A stretch of DNA of 64,000 nt. Source: Rhizobium tibeticum. GTDB taxonomy: Bacteria; Pseudomonadota; Alphaproteobacteria; Rhizobiales; Rhizobiaceae. A model generated the notes under the pieces. It was not told where the DNA came from. It did not search any database and saw only the letters and a program-made list of their open reading frames with translations. Shown here piece after piece: positions 16,758 through 25,428 of this stretch. The stretch is from positions 1 through 64,000 of the forward strand of contig NZ_FOCV01000025.1 of assembly GCF_900110205.1 (NCBI RefSeq), written 5' to 3'. Positions within the stretch are counted from its first letter, which is position 1. Each line of letters opens with the position of its first letter. The position numbers and the translations under genes were made by a program.

Positions 16758-16771
16758 TGGTATTTTTTTGG
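16758..16771 (+). promoter_or_regulatory. Candidate NagR operator (transporter side)
   Basis: TGGTATTTTTTTGG is identical to the kinase-side element but in the opposite orientation, 113 bp away. One copy facing each transcript is the arrangement expected for a shared GntR repressor. The match is exact, including the seven-T run; the role is inferred. Confidence 0.5.
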
Positions 16772-17108
16772 ACTTAATTCCATCAAAGGGAACAGCGCAT
16801 CGGGCAGCAACAAACCGGCAGGACAGAGATAAGCCGGGCCACTCGATGAAATGCGGATCCGGCCGTGGCGGCTTTGTCGCTCTTCAGCCGTTTCTCGCCA
16901 TCGGGTTTCCCTTTCACGGCTGTGCCGGATCGGTTTCTTGTTCGGGCACGCCGTCTGGTCGACGGGTGTCGTACCTGTCGAACCGATTTGAGCTTTCGGG
17001 CCGGCAATTGCTGACGGCCCCAAGGGGCGTTGGGTGCCATCTCATGCACGCAACCGCTCGTTTCAGGTCAAGAACGGCGCCCATCGGCGCTCAAAACAGG
17101 AGAGGGAA

Positions 17109-18368
17109 ATGAAGAACACTGCACTGAAGGGCTTCCTGCTGGCCTCCAGCCTGCTGACATCCGTGGGCCTTGCTCACGCTGCCGACGTCACGCTGACGAT
17201 CGAAAGCTGGCGTAACGACGACCTGCAGATCTGGCAGGAAAAGATCATCCCGGTCTTCGAAGCGAAGAACCCGGGCATCAAGGTCGTCTTCTCGCCGACC
17301 GCGCCAACCGAATACAACGCTTCGCTGAACGCCAAACTCGATGCCGGCTCCGCAGGCGACATCATCACCTGCCGTCCATTCGATCCATCGCTCGAACTGT
17401 TCAACAAGAAACACTTAGTCGATCTCACCAGCCTGGCTGGTATGGAGAACTTCACGCCTGTCGCCAAGGCTGCCTGGTCGACCGACGACGGCAAGTCAAC
17501 GTTCTGCGTGCCGATGGCTTCGGTCATCCACGGCTTCATCTACAACAAGGATGCCTTCGAGAAGCTCGGCATCGCTGTTCCGAAGACGCAGGATGAGTTC
17601 TATGCAGCGCTGGACAAGATCAAGGCTGACGGCACCTACATCCCGCTCGCCATGGGCACGAAGGATCTTTGGGAGGCCGCAACCATGGGCTACCAGAACA
17701 TTGGTCCGAACTACTGGAAGGGCGAGGAAGGCCGGGCTGCGCTGATCTCCGGCAAGCAGAAGCTGACGGATGCCGATTGGGTCAAGCCATACGAAGAGCT
17801 TGCCAAGTGGAAGCCGTACCTCGGCGACGGCTTCGAAGCTCAGACCTACTCGGACAGCCAGAACCTCTTCACGCTCGGCCGTGCCGCCATCTACCCGGCC
17901 GGTTCCTGGGAAATCTCGCTGTTCAACAGCCAGGCTCAGTTCAAGATGGGCGCATTCCCGCCGCCGGTTCCGAAGGCTGGTGACACCGGCTACATCTCCG
18001 ACCATCCGGATATCGGCGTCGGCCTGAACGCCAAGAGCACGCATCCCGAAGAAGCCAAGAAGTTTCTGAGCTGGGTTGCCTCAAACGAATTCGCCGACAT
18101 CTACGCGAACTCGCTCCCGGGCTTCTTCAGCCTGAACTCCAACCCGGTGAAGATGACCGATCCCCTGGCTCAGGAATTCGTTTCCTGGCGCGGCCCGTAC
18201 AAGTCGACCGTCCGCTCTACCTACCAGGTCCTGTCGCGTGGCACGCCGAACCTCGAAAACGAGACCTGGGTTGAATCGGCTAACGTGGTCAACGGTACCG
18301 ACACGCCGCAGGTTGCTGCCGAGAAGCTCCAGAAGGGCCTCGACGGCTGGTACAAGCCGGCCAAGTGA
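17109..18368 (+). CDS. Sugar ABC transporter substrate-binding protein (GlcNAc-type)
   Basis: The protein has 419 residues from the ATG behind AGAGGGAA. The signal peptide is M-K-N-T-A-L-K-G-F-L-L-A-S-S with cleavage after A-H-A. The mature protein has the family-1 solute-binding layout: T-I-E-S-W-R-N-D-D-L-Q-I-W-Q, then F-E-A-K-N-P-G-I-K-V at residue ~55. D-A-G-S-A-G-D-I-I-T-C-R-P-F and a hinge-type G-R-A-A-I-Y-P-A-G-S-W-E-I follow. It should capture a mono- or disaccharide in the periplasm. Two permeases, a dehydrogenase and an ATPase follow in order. The kinase and NagR-like regulator opposite suggest N-acetylglucosamine or chitobiose as substrate. Confidence 0.92.
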   Translation: MKNTALKGFLLASSLLTSVGLAHAADVTLTIESWRNDDLQIWQEKIIPVFEAKNPGIKVVFSPTAPTEYNASLNAKLDAGSAGDIITCRPFDPSLELFNKKHLVDLTSLAGMENFTPVAKAAWSTDDGKSTFCVPMASVIHGFIYNKDAFEKLGIAVPKTQDEFYAALDKIKADGTYIPLAMGTKDLWEAATMGYQNIGPNYWKGEEGRAALISGKQKLTDADWVKPYEELAKWKPYLGDGFEAQTYSDSQNLFTLGRAAIYPAGSWEISLFNSQAQFKMGAFPPPVPKAGDTGYISDHPDIGVGLNAKSTHPEEAKKFLSWVASNEFADIYANSLPGFFSLNSNPVKMTDPLAQEFVSWRGPYKSTVRSTYQVLSRGTPNLENETWVESANVVNGTDTPQVAAEKLQKGLDGWYKPAK

Positions 18369-18375
18369 TGAAAGG

Positions 18376-18402
18376 TGAGGGACGGCGTGACGTCGTCCCT
18401 CA
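18376..18402 (+). other. Intercistronic hairpin after the binding-protein gene
   Basis: A nine-base-pair stem (TGAGGGACG with CGTCCCTCA) lies 8 bp past the stop and has no T-run. Such hairpins commonly protect the binding-protein message so that it is more abundant than the permease message. Confidence 0.6.
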
Positions 18403-18553
18403 TTCGACCTTAAGCCATTTCGTGTCCGCTTTTCCTCTCCCCGCCGCCTTCGAAACCCGAAGAGACGGGGAGATGATTGGAGGGAAGGGCGTTCTGCCCG
18501 CCGTGTCAGACGCGCTGCACCACCGGCGCAGCCAAGAAGAACAGGCAAAAGCC

Positions 18554-19501
18554 ATGAGCGAAGCCGCATCCGCTATCGATGTCGTTCCCATCAGGCGCCC
18601 CGTGCGTTGGCACATCGGTGTCTTTCTTTTCCCGGCATTTGTCGTCTACTCGGCGATCATGGTCCTGCCGCTGATCGAAACGCTCAGGCTTTCGTTCTAC
18701 AACACCGTCGATGGCGCGCCTGCCTTCGTCGGGCTCGCGAACTACAAGGTGTTGTTGGGCGATGCGCGCTGGGCGCACGATTTCTGGAACGCGCTGGTCA
18801 ACAACTTCATTTTCTTCGTCATTCATATGTGCGTGCAAAACCCGATCGGCGTCGCGTTGGCGGCGCTGCTTTCGACGCCACGACTTCGCTTCGTGGCGTT
18901 CTACCGCACGGCCATCTTCCTGCCGACGCTGCTTTCCTTCGTGATCGTCGGTTTCATCTGGAAGCTCATCCTGTCGCCGATCTGGGGCGTTGCTCCGTGG
19001 CTGATGAGTCTCGTCGGCATGAAGTCGTTCTTTGCCCCATGGCTCGGGCAGTCCGGGCCGGCGCTCATCGCCGTGTCGCTGATCTCCAACTGGCAATATA
19101 TCGGCATTCCGATGATGCTGATCTACGCTGCGCTACTCAGCATCCCTGAGGAGGTGATCGAGGCCGCCGAGTGCGACGGCATCACCGGCTGGGCGCAGTT
19201 CTGGAAGATCAAGCTGCCCTTGATCCTCCCCGCGATCGGTATCATTTCGATCCTGACTTTCGTCGGCAATTTCAACGCGTTCGACCTGATTTATACAGTG
19301 CAGGGTGCGCTTGCCGGGCCTGACATGTCGACGGACATTCTGGGTACGCTGCTCTACCGCACTTTCTTCGGGTTCCAGCTGCAGCTCGGCGACCGCTCGA
19401 TGGGCGCCACGATCGCGACGGTCATGTTCCTGATCATCCTCGCCGGCGTGTCGTTCTATCTTTTTGCCATCCAGCGGCGCATGCGCCGGTACCAGTTCTG
19501 A
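18554..19501 (+). CDS. Sugar ABC transporter permease 1 (MalF type)
   Basis: The protein has 315 residues from the ATG at 18554; the frame extends upstream, but the translation there is not membrane-like. Six transmembrane helices are evident, beginning H-I-G-V-F-L-F-P-A-F-V-V-Y-S-A-I-M-V. The EAA loop that contacts the ATPase is E-A-A-E-C-D-G-I-T-G-W-A-Q-F-W-K-I-K-L-P. Members form the inner-membrane channel with a MalG-type partner, here the next gene. The ribosome-binding site is weak (AAGAAG). The gene follows the binding protein after a hairpin and precedes the second permease by 10 bp. Substrate is inferred from the operon. Confidence 0.92.
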   Translation: MSEAASAIDVVPIRRPVRWHIGVFLFPAFVVYSAIMVLPLIETLRLSFYNTVDGAPAFVGLANYKVLLGDARWAHDFWNALVNNFIFFVIHMCVQNPIGVALAALLSTPRLRFVAFYRTAIFLPTLLSFVIVGFIWKLILSPIWGVAPWLMSLVGMKSFFAPWLGQSGPALIAVSLISNWQYIGIPMMLIYAALLSIPEEVIEAAECDGITGWAQFWKIKLPLILPAIGIISILTFVGNFNAFDLIYTVQGALAGPDMSTDILGTLLYRTFFGFQLQLGDRSMGATIATVMFLIILAGVSFYLFAIQRRMRRYQF

Positions 19502-19511
19502 GGAGTGTGTC

Positions 19512-20354
19512 ATGTCCAACAGAGCACGCACATCCCCCATCCGCGCCGGCCTCGTTCACCTGGCACTCATCGGCTATACGTTGGTTGCCATTTTCCCGGT
19601 GTTTCTGACGATCATCAACTCGTTCAAGGACCGCAACGCGATCTTCCGTTCGCCAATGCAGGTCCCGACACCCTCGACCTTCAGCCTTGTCGGCTATCAG
19701 ACCGTGCTGGGGCAGGGGGACTTCGCCGCCTATTTCCAGAACAGCTTCATCGTCACGGTCGTTTCGATCTTCTTCGTGCTGTTGTTCGGCGCGATGGCCG
19801 CCTTTGCGCTCTCGGAGTACAAGTTCAAGGGCAACACGCTGACCGGTCTCTACATGGCGATCGGCATCATGATCCCGATTCGCCTCGGCACGGTCGCCAT
19901 CCTGCAGGGGATGGTGGCAGCAGGCCTCGTCAACACGCTGACAGCGCTGATCCTCGTCTATACGGCTCAGGGCATTCCGCTTGCGATCTTCATCCTGTCG
20001 GAATTCATGCGCACGGTTTCCGATGACCTGAAGAACGCCGGTCGCATCGACGGGCTCTCGGAGTATTCGATCTTCTTCCGGCTCGTGCTGCCGTTGGTGC
20101 GCCCGGCCATGGCGACGGTTGCCGTCTTCACCATGATCCCGATATGGAACGATCTCTGGTTCCCGCTGATCCTGGCGCCATCCGAAGCAACGAAGACTGT
20201 TACTCTCGGCTCGCAGATCTTCATCGGGCAGTTCGTGACCAACTGGAATGCCGTGCTTGCCGCGCTGTCGCTGGCGATCCTGCCGATCCTCGTCCTCTAT
20301 GTCATCTTCTCGCGGCAGTTGATCCGCGGCATCACCTCGGGAGCGGTCAAGTGA
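19512..20354 (+). CDS. Sugar ABC transporter permease 2 (MalG type)
   Basis: The protein has 280 residues from the ATG behind GAGGAGTG. An N-terminal helix (L-V-H-L-A-L-I-G-Y-T-L-V-A-I-F-P-V-F-L) is followed by five more membrane segments. The EAA-type coupling loop reads D-D-L-K-N-A-G-R-I-D-G-L-S-E-Y-S-I-F-F-R, then L-V-L-P-L-V-R-P-A. It pairs with the upstream MalF-type permease. The stop overlaps the GTG start of the oxidoreductase (GTGA), showing translational coupling. Nothing is unusual in length or composition. Confidence 0.92.
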   Translation: MSNRARTSPIRAGLVHLALIGYTLVAIFPVFLTIINSFKDRNAIFRSPMQVPTPSTFSLVGYQTVLGQGDFAAYFQNSFIVTVVSIFFVLLFGAMAAFALSEYKFKGNTLTGLYMAIGIMIPIRLGTVAILQGMVAAGLVNTLTALILVYTAQGIPLAIFILSEFMRTVSDDLKNAGRIDGLSEYSIFFRLVLPLVRPAMATVAVFTMIPIWNDLWFPLILAPSEATKTVTLGSQIFIGQFVTNWNAVLAALSLAILPILVLYVIFSRQLIRGITSGAVK

Positions 20355-21433
20355 GTGCGTCCGAAAAGCCAATCCGCGTTCTGGTCGCCGGCCTCGGCAA
20401 CATGGGACGTAGCCATGCGCTGGCCTATCACAACAATCCCGGCTTCGAGATTGTCGGGTTGGTCAATCGCTCGACGCCTGATCTGCCGGAGGAACTGCGG
20501 GGCTACAAGATCCATTCGGATTTCGAGGCGGCGCTTGCTGAGCTGAAGCCCGATCTCTGCGCCGTCTGCACCTATTCGGACACTCACGCCGACTATGCCG
20601 TCGCGGCTTTCGAAGCCGGTTGCGACGTCTTCGTCGAGAAGCCGCTGGCGACAACGGTTGCCGATGCGCAGCGCGTCGTGGCGGCGGCAAAGGAGGCCGG
20701 GCGGAAGCTGGTGATCGGCTATATCCTTCGCCACCACCCGTCCTGGATGCGGCTGATCGAGGAGGCGCGCAAGCTCGGCGGGCCGTATGTCTTCCGCATG
20801 AATCTCAATCAGCAGTCCAGCGGTCCGACCTGGCAGACCCATAAGTCACTGATGCAGACGACGTCGCCGATCGTCGATTGCGGCGTGCATTATGTCGACG
20901 TCATGTGCCAGATCACCGACGCCAAGCCGCTGGAAGTGCGCGGCATGGGACTGCGCCTTTCGGACGAAATCGCGCCCGATATGTACAATTACGGCCAGCT
21001 TCAGGTGCTTTTCGAGGATGGTTCCGTCGGCTGGTACGAGGCTGGCTGGGGCCCCATGATCTCGGAAACAGCGTTCTTCGTGAAGGACATCATGTCGCCG
21101 AAGGGGTCCGTCTCGATCGTCATGGACCCGAACGCCAAGTCTGACGACATCGACGCTCACACCAAGACCTCGGTCATTCGTCTGCACACGGCAGAGACGG
21201 GACCCGACGGCAGGTTCATCAGGCCGGACCAGGACATGACGATGGCGGGAGAACCTGGCCATCAGGAACTCTGCGACCGCGAGCAGGCCTTCATGCTGAA
21301 GACCATTCGCGAGGACATCGACCTTAACCGTCACATGGCAGACGCCGTCGCTTCGTTGCGCATCTGCCTCGCCGCCGACGAAAGCGTGCGTACCGGCCAA
21401 GCCGTCAAGCTCCAAGCGCCGGTCAAACTGTAA
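20351..21433 (+). CDS. Gfo/Idh/MocA-family oxidoreductase
   Basis: The protein has 360 residues from a GTG overlapping the permease stop. The N-terminal Rossmann fold shows V-L-V-A-G-L-G-N-M-G-R-S-H-A at residues 9-22. The family's cofactor and substrate motif D-V-F-V-E-K-P-L-A-T-T follows near residue 95 (catalytic Lys in EKP). The C-terminal mixed-sheet domain has D-C-G-V-H-Y-V-D-V. These enzymes oxidise or reduce sugars at a hydroxyl using NAD(P). Its place between permease and ATPase genes ties it to the imported sugar, for example a modified amino sugar. The precise reaction cannot be read from sequence. Confidence 0.9.
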   Translation: MSASEKPIRVLVAGLGNMGRSHALAYHNNPGFEIVGLVNRSTPDLPEELRGYKIHSDFEAALAELKPDLCAVCTYSDTHADYAVAAFEAGCDVFVEKPLATTVADAQRVVAAAKEAGRKLVIGYILRHHPSWMRLIEEARKLGGPYVFRMNLNQQSSGPTWQTHKSLMQTTSPIVDCGVHYVDVMCQITDAKPLEVRGMGLRLSDEIAPDMYNYGQLQVLFEDGSVGWYEAGWGPMISETAFFVKDIMSPKGSVSIVMDPNAKSDDIDAHTKTSVIRLHTAETGPDGRFIRPDQDMTMAGEPGHQELCDREQAFMLKTIREDIDLNRHMADAVASLRICLAADESVRTGQAVKLQAPVKL

Positions 21434-21445
21434 GGAATACGACTA

Positions 21446-22447
21446 GTGGGATCGCTTCAACTCAAATCCATCCGCAAGACCTACGGCATCCACGAGGTGC
21501 TGAAGGGTATAGACCTCGAGGTCAAGGACGGCGAGTTCGTCATTTTCGTCGGGCCTTCGGGGTGCGGGAAATCGACGCTTCTGCGCAGCATTGCGGGGTT
21601 GGAGGATGTCACCTCGGGCGCCGTTCTCATCAACGGCAAGGATGAGACGCTGACGCCTCCCGCCAAGCGCGGTATCGCGATGGTGTTCCAGTCCTACGCG
21701 CTTTATCCGCACCTGACGGTCAAGGACAACATGGGCCTCGGCCTCAAGCAGGCCGGCACGCAAAAGGACGAGATCGACAAGCGGGTGAGCAAGGCATCCT
21801 CGATGCTGTCGCTGGGACCCTACCTCGCGCGGCGCCCGGCAGAGCTTTCCGGTGGTCAGCGCCAGCGTGTCGCTATTGGCCGTGCGATCGTGCGCGAGCC
21901 GGCGCTCTTTCTCTTCGACGAGCCACTGTCAAACCTCGATGCTGCGCTTCGTGTTCAGACTCGTCTCGAGATCGCCCGCCTTCACCGAAGCCTCAAGGCG
22001 ACGATGATCTACGTCACCCACGACCAGGTCGAGGCGATGACGCTTGCCGACAAGATCGTGGTGTTGAATGCCGGTGCGATCGAGCAAGTCGGCTCACCGA
22101 TGGAGCTCTACAACCGCCCCGCAAACGTCTTCGTCGCGGGCTTCATCGGTTCGCCGATGATGAACTTCATTCCCGGCGACAAGGTCGCCGATGCCGGCGC
22201 AAAGACCGTCGGCGTCCGCCCGGAGCATCTGACCCTTTCGCGCGAGCAGGGCACTTGGCGGGCGAAGGTCGTCCACGTCGAGCATCTCGGGGCGGACACC
22301 ATCATCTATCTGGAATCCGAGCAGTGTGGTCTTATCACCGCGCGCCTTTTCGGCGAGCACAAGTACGAGCCGGATGACATCGTCTACGCGACGCCGGATA
22401 CGGGCCACATGCATCGCTTCGATGCAAATGACCAGGCAATCCGCTAG
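21446..22447 (+). CDS. Sugar ABC transporter ATP-binding protein (UgpC/MsmK type)
   Basis: The protein has 333 residues from a GTG with AAGGA upstream. Walker A G-P-S-G-C-G-K-S-T is at about residues 36-44. The Q-loop is V-F-Q-S-Y-A-L-Y-P-H-L, the signature L-S-G-G-Q-R-Q-R-V-A-I, Walker B L-F-L-F-D-E-P-L-S-N-L-D, and the switch T-H-D-Q-V-E-A-M. A C-terminal OB/TOBE domain (V-G-V-R-P-E-H-L) follows. It powers the importer encoded by the preceding genes. It is last in the operon, with a terminator-like hairpin 19 bp after the stop. Lone ATPases of this type can serve several sugar importers. Confidence 0.93.
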   Translation: MGSLQLKSIRKTYGIHEVLKGIDLEVKDGEFVIFVGPSGCGKSTLLRSIAGLEDVTSGAVLINGKDETLTPPAKRGIAMVFQSYALYPHLTVKDNMGLGLKQAGTQKDEIDKRVSKASSMLSLGPYLARRPAELSGGQRQRVAIGRAIVREPALFLFDEPLSNLDAALRVQTRLEIARLHRSLKATMIYVTHDQVEAMTLADKIVVLNAGAIEQVGSPMELYNRPANVFVAGFIGSPMMNFIPGDKVADAGAKTVGVRPEHLTLSREQGTWRAKVVHVEHLGADTIIYLESEQCGLITARLFGEHKYEPDDIVYATPDTGHMHRFDANDQAIR

Positions 22448-22465
22448 ACGCCCGCCACAAAACGT

Positions 22466-22489
22466 AAGCCCCGACATTGAGCGGGGCTT
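22466..22489 (+). terminator. Terminator hairpin of the amino-sugar transporter operon
   Basis: AAGCCCCG pairs with CGGGGCTT across an eight-base loop. A short T-rich tail (TTTCC) follows, so it is weaker than a classical intrinsic terminator. It also separates the convergent NIPSNAP gene. Confidence 0.6.
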
Positions 22490-22503
22490 TCCATTTCTAC
22501 CGA

Positions 22504-22809
22504 TCAGCCAAGTACGGGCCGCATGAAACTGCGCTCGTAGCTGATGATGCTGCGGTTACGCTTATCAAGGTCGAATGCGGCCTGGCATTCCGGATCACTT
22601 GCCATGCGGGTTCGGTAGTCCTCGTAAGCCGCAAGGCTCGGGAAGGAAAACAGCGCGATGGCAATATTGTTGGCGCCCTCGGATGGTAGGAAATAGCCGT
22701 GATGTGTGCCGCCCATCCGATTGACGATCGGGATCCAGAGGCGCGCATACTGCTCGAATTCGACGATCTTGTATGGGTCGATTGTATAACGCAAATAGCA
22801 AGTGATCAT
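22504..22809 (-). CDS. NIPSNAP-family protein
   Basis: The protein has 101 residues, a dimeric alpha/beta-barrel (ferredoxin-like) small protein. It opens M-I-T-C-Y-L-R-Y-T-I-D-P-Y-K-I-V-E-F-E-Q-Y. Then come W-I-P-I-V-N-R-M-G-G-T-H-H-G-Y-F-L-P-S-E-G-A-N-N and Y-R-T-R-M-A-S-D-P-E-C. The G-G-x-H-H-G-Y and S-D-P-x-C features are typical of bacterial NIPSNAP proteins, often encoded in clusters with catabolic enzymes. No biochemical role is firmly established. It sits alone between two convergent or unrelated units. It is predicted cytosolic. Confidence 0.85.
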   Translation of the reverse strand: MITCYLRYTIDPYKIVEFEQYARLWIPIVNRMGGTHHGYFLPSEGANNIAIALFSFPSLAAYEDYRTRMASDPECQAAFDLDKRNRSIISYERSFMRPVLG

Positions 22810-22874
22810 TGAAAATCTCGTCTTAGGGAAAACGCCGCGAGGGTTAGCCGCGCGGCCGAAGGCTTGTATTTAAA

Positions 22875-24209
22875 CTAGGCGGCAACGCGATCCGTTGGCT
22901 CTTCGATACCGACTTCGGATTCGATGCTGTCGCCTTTGGCAATCAGATAGAGGCCGAGGACGAATGCCAATACTGCGATGAAGAGAAGGTAGTAGGCATG
23001 CGCCATCGCGTTCAGCGGCAGCAGCGATGCCACCACCAGAGGCGTCAGGCCGCCGAAGATGGCGTAGGAGACGTTATAGGAGAAGGAGAGGCCGCTGAAG
23101 CGGACACGAGCCGGGAAGGCGCGGACCATAACGTAAGGCACGGCACCCACCATGCCGACCGAGAGTCCCATGATTGCGTAGAGAACGAAGAGGACGGTCA
23201 GTGAAACGGCCGCGTAGGTATAGAAGGCGAAGGTCGCTGCGCCGAAGAAGATGCTCGACACAACGAAGAAGCGGCCCGAGCCAACCCGGTCGACGATCGC
23301 GCCGGCGGCGGCGGTGCCGAATATCAGGAAGAGGGTGCCGAAGCTGGTGGCTGCAAGCGATTGCTGCGCGGTGTAGCCGTAAAGTTTCTGCAGCAAGGTC
23401 GCCGTCATGAGGGTCGTCACGACGATGCCAGCCGACAGGATCCAGGTCAGCAGCATCGAGATGATCACGCCGCGCAGGTAGTCGCGCAGCACCGCCTTCA
23501 ACGGCAACTCGGGAGCGAGCGAGCGGGCCTGTTTCATCTCCGAGAAGACAGGCGTTTCCTGCAGCCAGCGGCGCAGATAGACGGCAACGAGGCCGAAGAT
23601 GCCGCCGAGGAAGAATGGGATGCGCCAGGCATAGGCTTCGACGTCCGCCGGCGTGAAGACGGAGTTGATGATCGTTGCGATGAATGATCCGAGCAGGATA
23701 CCGAGCGTCAGGCCGGAGCAGAGGAAGCCGCAGGCAAAGCCGACGCGACGGAAGGGGACGTGCTCCGCCACGAAGGTCCAGGCGCCAGGCACTTCGCCGC
23801 CGATTGCCGCACCCTGCAGGATGCGCATGAGGACCAGCAGAACCGGAGCGGCAACCCCGATCGTGGCATAGGTCGGCATCGCCGCCATGCCGAGCGTCGA
23901 AAGCGCCATCAGCAGGATCGAGAGGGCGAAGACACGCTTGCGGCCGAAAAGATCGCCGAAATGCGCCAGGATGATGCCGCCGAGTGGGCGCACGAGGTAG
24001 CCGGCGGCAAAGATCCCGAAGGTCTGGATCGTCACGAGCCATTCCGGCATGTCGGCCGGAAAGAACAGCTTGCCGATGACCGCCGCAAAGAAGACGAAGA
24101 TGATGAAGTCGTAGAACTCAAGCGCACCTCCGAGGGCCGAGAGGCCTAGTGTGCGGAAGTCCTGCGAAGTGAGGCGACGGGGCGCTGCGGTGGTCGTGGT
24201 AGGGGACAT
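22875..24209 (-). CDS. MHS-family (MFS) metabolite:H+ symporter
   Basis: The protein has 444 residues with 12 predicted membrane helices. The MHS subgroup signatures are clear: G-A-L-E-F-Y-D-F-I-I-F near residue 28, G-Y-L-V-R-P-L-G-G-I-I and H-F-G-D-L-F-G-R-K-R-V-F in loop 2-3, and L-Q-G-A-A-I-G-G-E-V-P-G-A in helix 4. Relatives import citrate, alpha-ketoglutarate, shikimate, proline/betaine or similar solutes with protons. The substrate cannot be fixed from sequence. The gene is monocistronic by spacing (about 145 bp to the next upstream-coded operon). The Shine-Dalgarno site is weak. Confidence 0.88.
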   Translation of the reverse strand: MSPTTTTAAPRRLTSQDFRTLGLSALGGALEFYDFIIFVFFAAVIGKLFFPADMPEWLVTIQTFGIFAAGYLVRPLGGIILAHFGDLFGRKRVFALSILLMALSTLGMAAMPTYATIGVAAPVLLVLMRILQGAAIGGEVPGAWTFVAEHVPFRRVGFACGFLCSGLTLGILLGSFIATIINSVFTPADVEAYAWRIPFFLGGIFGLVAVYLRRWLQETPVFSEMKQARSLAPELPLKAVLRDYLRGVIISMLLTWILSAGIVVTTLMTATLLQKLYGYTAQQSLAATSFGTLFLIFGTAAAGAIVDRVGSGRFFVVSSIFFGAATFAFYTYAAVSLTVLFVLYAIMGLSVGMVGAVPYVMVRAFPARVRFSGLSFSYNVSYAIFGGLTPLVVASLLPLNAMAHAYYLLFIAVLAFVLGLYLIAKGDSIESEVGIEEPTDRVAA

Positions 24210-24353
24210 GATGCTGATCTTGCCTAACGAAAACGTTTCAGCCGTCGTTGCGCATCAAAATCGCCATTTCAAGCAATTTCCGGCGCCGCGCAATACGGCG
24301 CCGGAAAATGCGTAAGCGGGTGTGGCAAAGCCGCAAAGGGAGCGCTTCGGCGG

Positions 24354-25415
24354 TCAGTCGCGGATGACGAGAAGGTCAGCTGCCATGAAGCGGAGCGTGA
24401 CGGTCTCGCCGGCGGCCGGCGGGGTCACGCCGGGGCTGTTGAACATGTCGAATGAAATGACGTTGCCGCCGACGTTCATACGCGTGCGGATGACCGAGCC
24501 AAGGAAGTGGGCCGATACGACCTGCCCCGTCAGTTTCGTGTCGCTTGGCGTGCCTTCGGTCAGCGATCCGGCTTCCGGACGCAGCGCCAGCGAGACAGTA
24601 TCGCCCGCTTTGAAGGCGGCAACGGATTGCTTCAGCGTCACGCCCTGGTCGCCGATCTGGATACGGTTGGCAGCGGGATCGACGACCGTCGCTTCGATCA
24701 TGTTGAGTGTGCCGACGAAGGAGGCGACGAAGCGCGTCGCCGGGGTGTTGTAGATTTCGAACGGCGTGCCGATCTGATCGGCGCGGCCGGCGTTCATCAC
24801 GACGATGCGGTCGGAGATTGAAAGGGCTTCTTCCTGGTCGTGCGTCACGAAGACGGTGGTGATACCGAGCTTCTGCTGGATCGCGCGGATTTCCTCGCGC
24901 AGCGACACGCGGATTTTGGCGTCGAGGGCAGACAGCGGCTCGTCGAGCAGCAGTACCTGCGGGCGTACTGCAAGCGCACGGGCAAGCGCCACGCGCTGCT
25001 GCTGGCCGCCGGAGAGCTGATAGGGATAGCGGTCGGCAAGGTGGTCGAGCTTGATCAGCGCGAGCATTTCCTTGACGCGCTGATCGATCTCCGTCGTCTG
25101 CGCACCGGCAACCTTCAGGCCAAAGGCGACGTTGTCGTGAACGGTCATGTTGGGAAACAGCGCATAAGCCTGGAAAACCATGCCGATATTGCGCTTGTTG
25201 GGCTTCAGGCTGTTCTGCTCCTTGCCGCCGATGGCGATGCGACCGGCGGAAGGCGTTTCGAAACCGGCGATCATGCGCAGGACGGTCGTCTTGCCACAGC
25301 CTGAAGGGCCAAGGAAGGAAATGAATTCACCCTTCTCTATCTGCATGTTGAAGTCATGCACGACCTGCGTGTTGCCGAAGGATTTCTTGAGGTTTGCGAG
25401 TTCGAGAAAAGCCAT
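24354..25415 (-). CDS. PotA-type ABC transporter ATP-binding protein
   Basis: The protein has 353 residues; the ATG at 25415 starts the domain directly, whereas the longer upstream frame overlaps the permease and is spurious. Walker A is G-P-S-G-C-G-K-T-T, the Q-loop V-F-Q-A-Y-A-L-F-P-N-M, the signature L-S-G-G-Q-Q-Q-R-V-A-L-A-R, Walker B V-L-L-L-D-E-P-L-S-A-L-D, and the switch T-H-D-Q-E-E-A-L. A TOBE domain lies at the C-terminus (L-A-L-R-P-E-A-G). It is the last gene of the minus-strand operon binding protein - permease - permease - ATPase. It belongs to the polyamine/iron/phosphonate importer group. Confidence 0.92.
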   Translation of the reverse strand: MAFLELANLKKSFGNTQVVHDFNMQIEKGEFISFLGPSGCGKTTVLRMIAGFETPSAGRIAIGGKEQNSLKPNKRNIGMVFQAYALFPNMTVHDNVAFGLKVAGAQTTEIDQRVKEMLALIKLDHLADRYPYQLSGGQQQRVALARALAVRPQVLLLDEPLSALDAKIRVSLREEIRAIQQKLGITTVFVTHDQEEALSISDRIVVMNAGRADQIGTPFEIYNTPATRFVASFVGTLNMIEATVVDPAANRIQIGDQGVTLKQSVAAFKAGDTVSLALRPEAGSLTEGTPSDTKLTGQVVSAHFLGSVIRTRMNVGGNVISFDMFNSPGVTPPAAGETVTLRFMAADLLVIRD

Positions 25416-25428
25416 GAAACCAGATACC

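Larger units (their letters stand above)
16588..17108. promoter_or_regulatory. Divergent promoter region and long leader of the amino-sugar locus
   Basis: These 521 bases have no convincing gene. The left third is AT-rich and holds both copies of the TGGTATTTTTTTGG element. The right part (about 16775-17108) is GC-richer and would be an unusually long 5' leader for the binding-protein gene, or could contain an undetected small RNA. No classical riboswitch was recognised. Confidence 0.5.

Noticed and set aside
19434..20372. A 312-codon minus-strand frame opposite the second sugar permease
   Set aside because: The same shadow pattern applies: polar low-complexity translation, no ribosome site, and full overlap with a gene in a clear operon.
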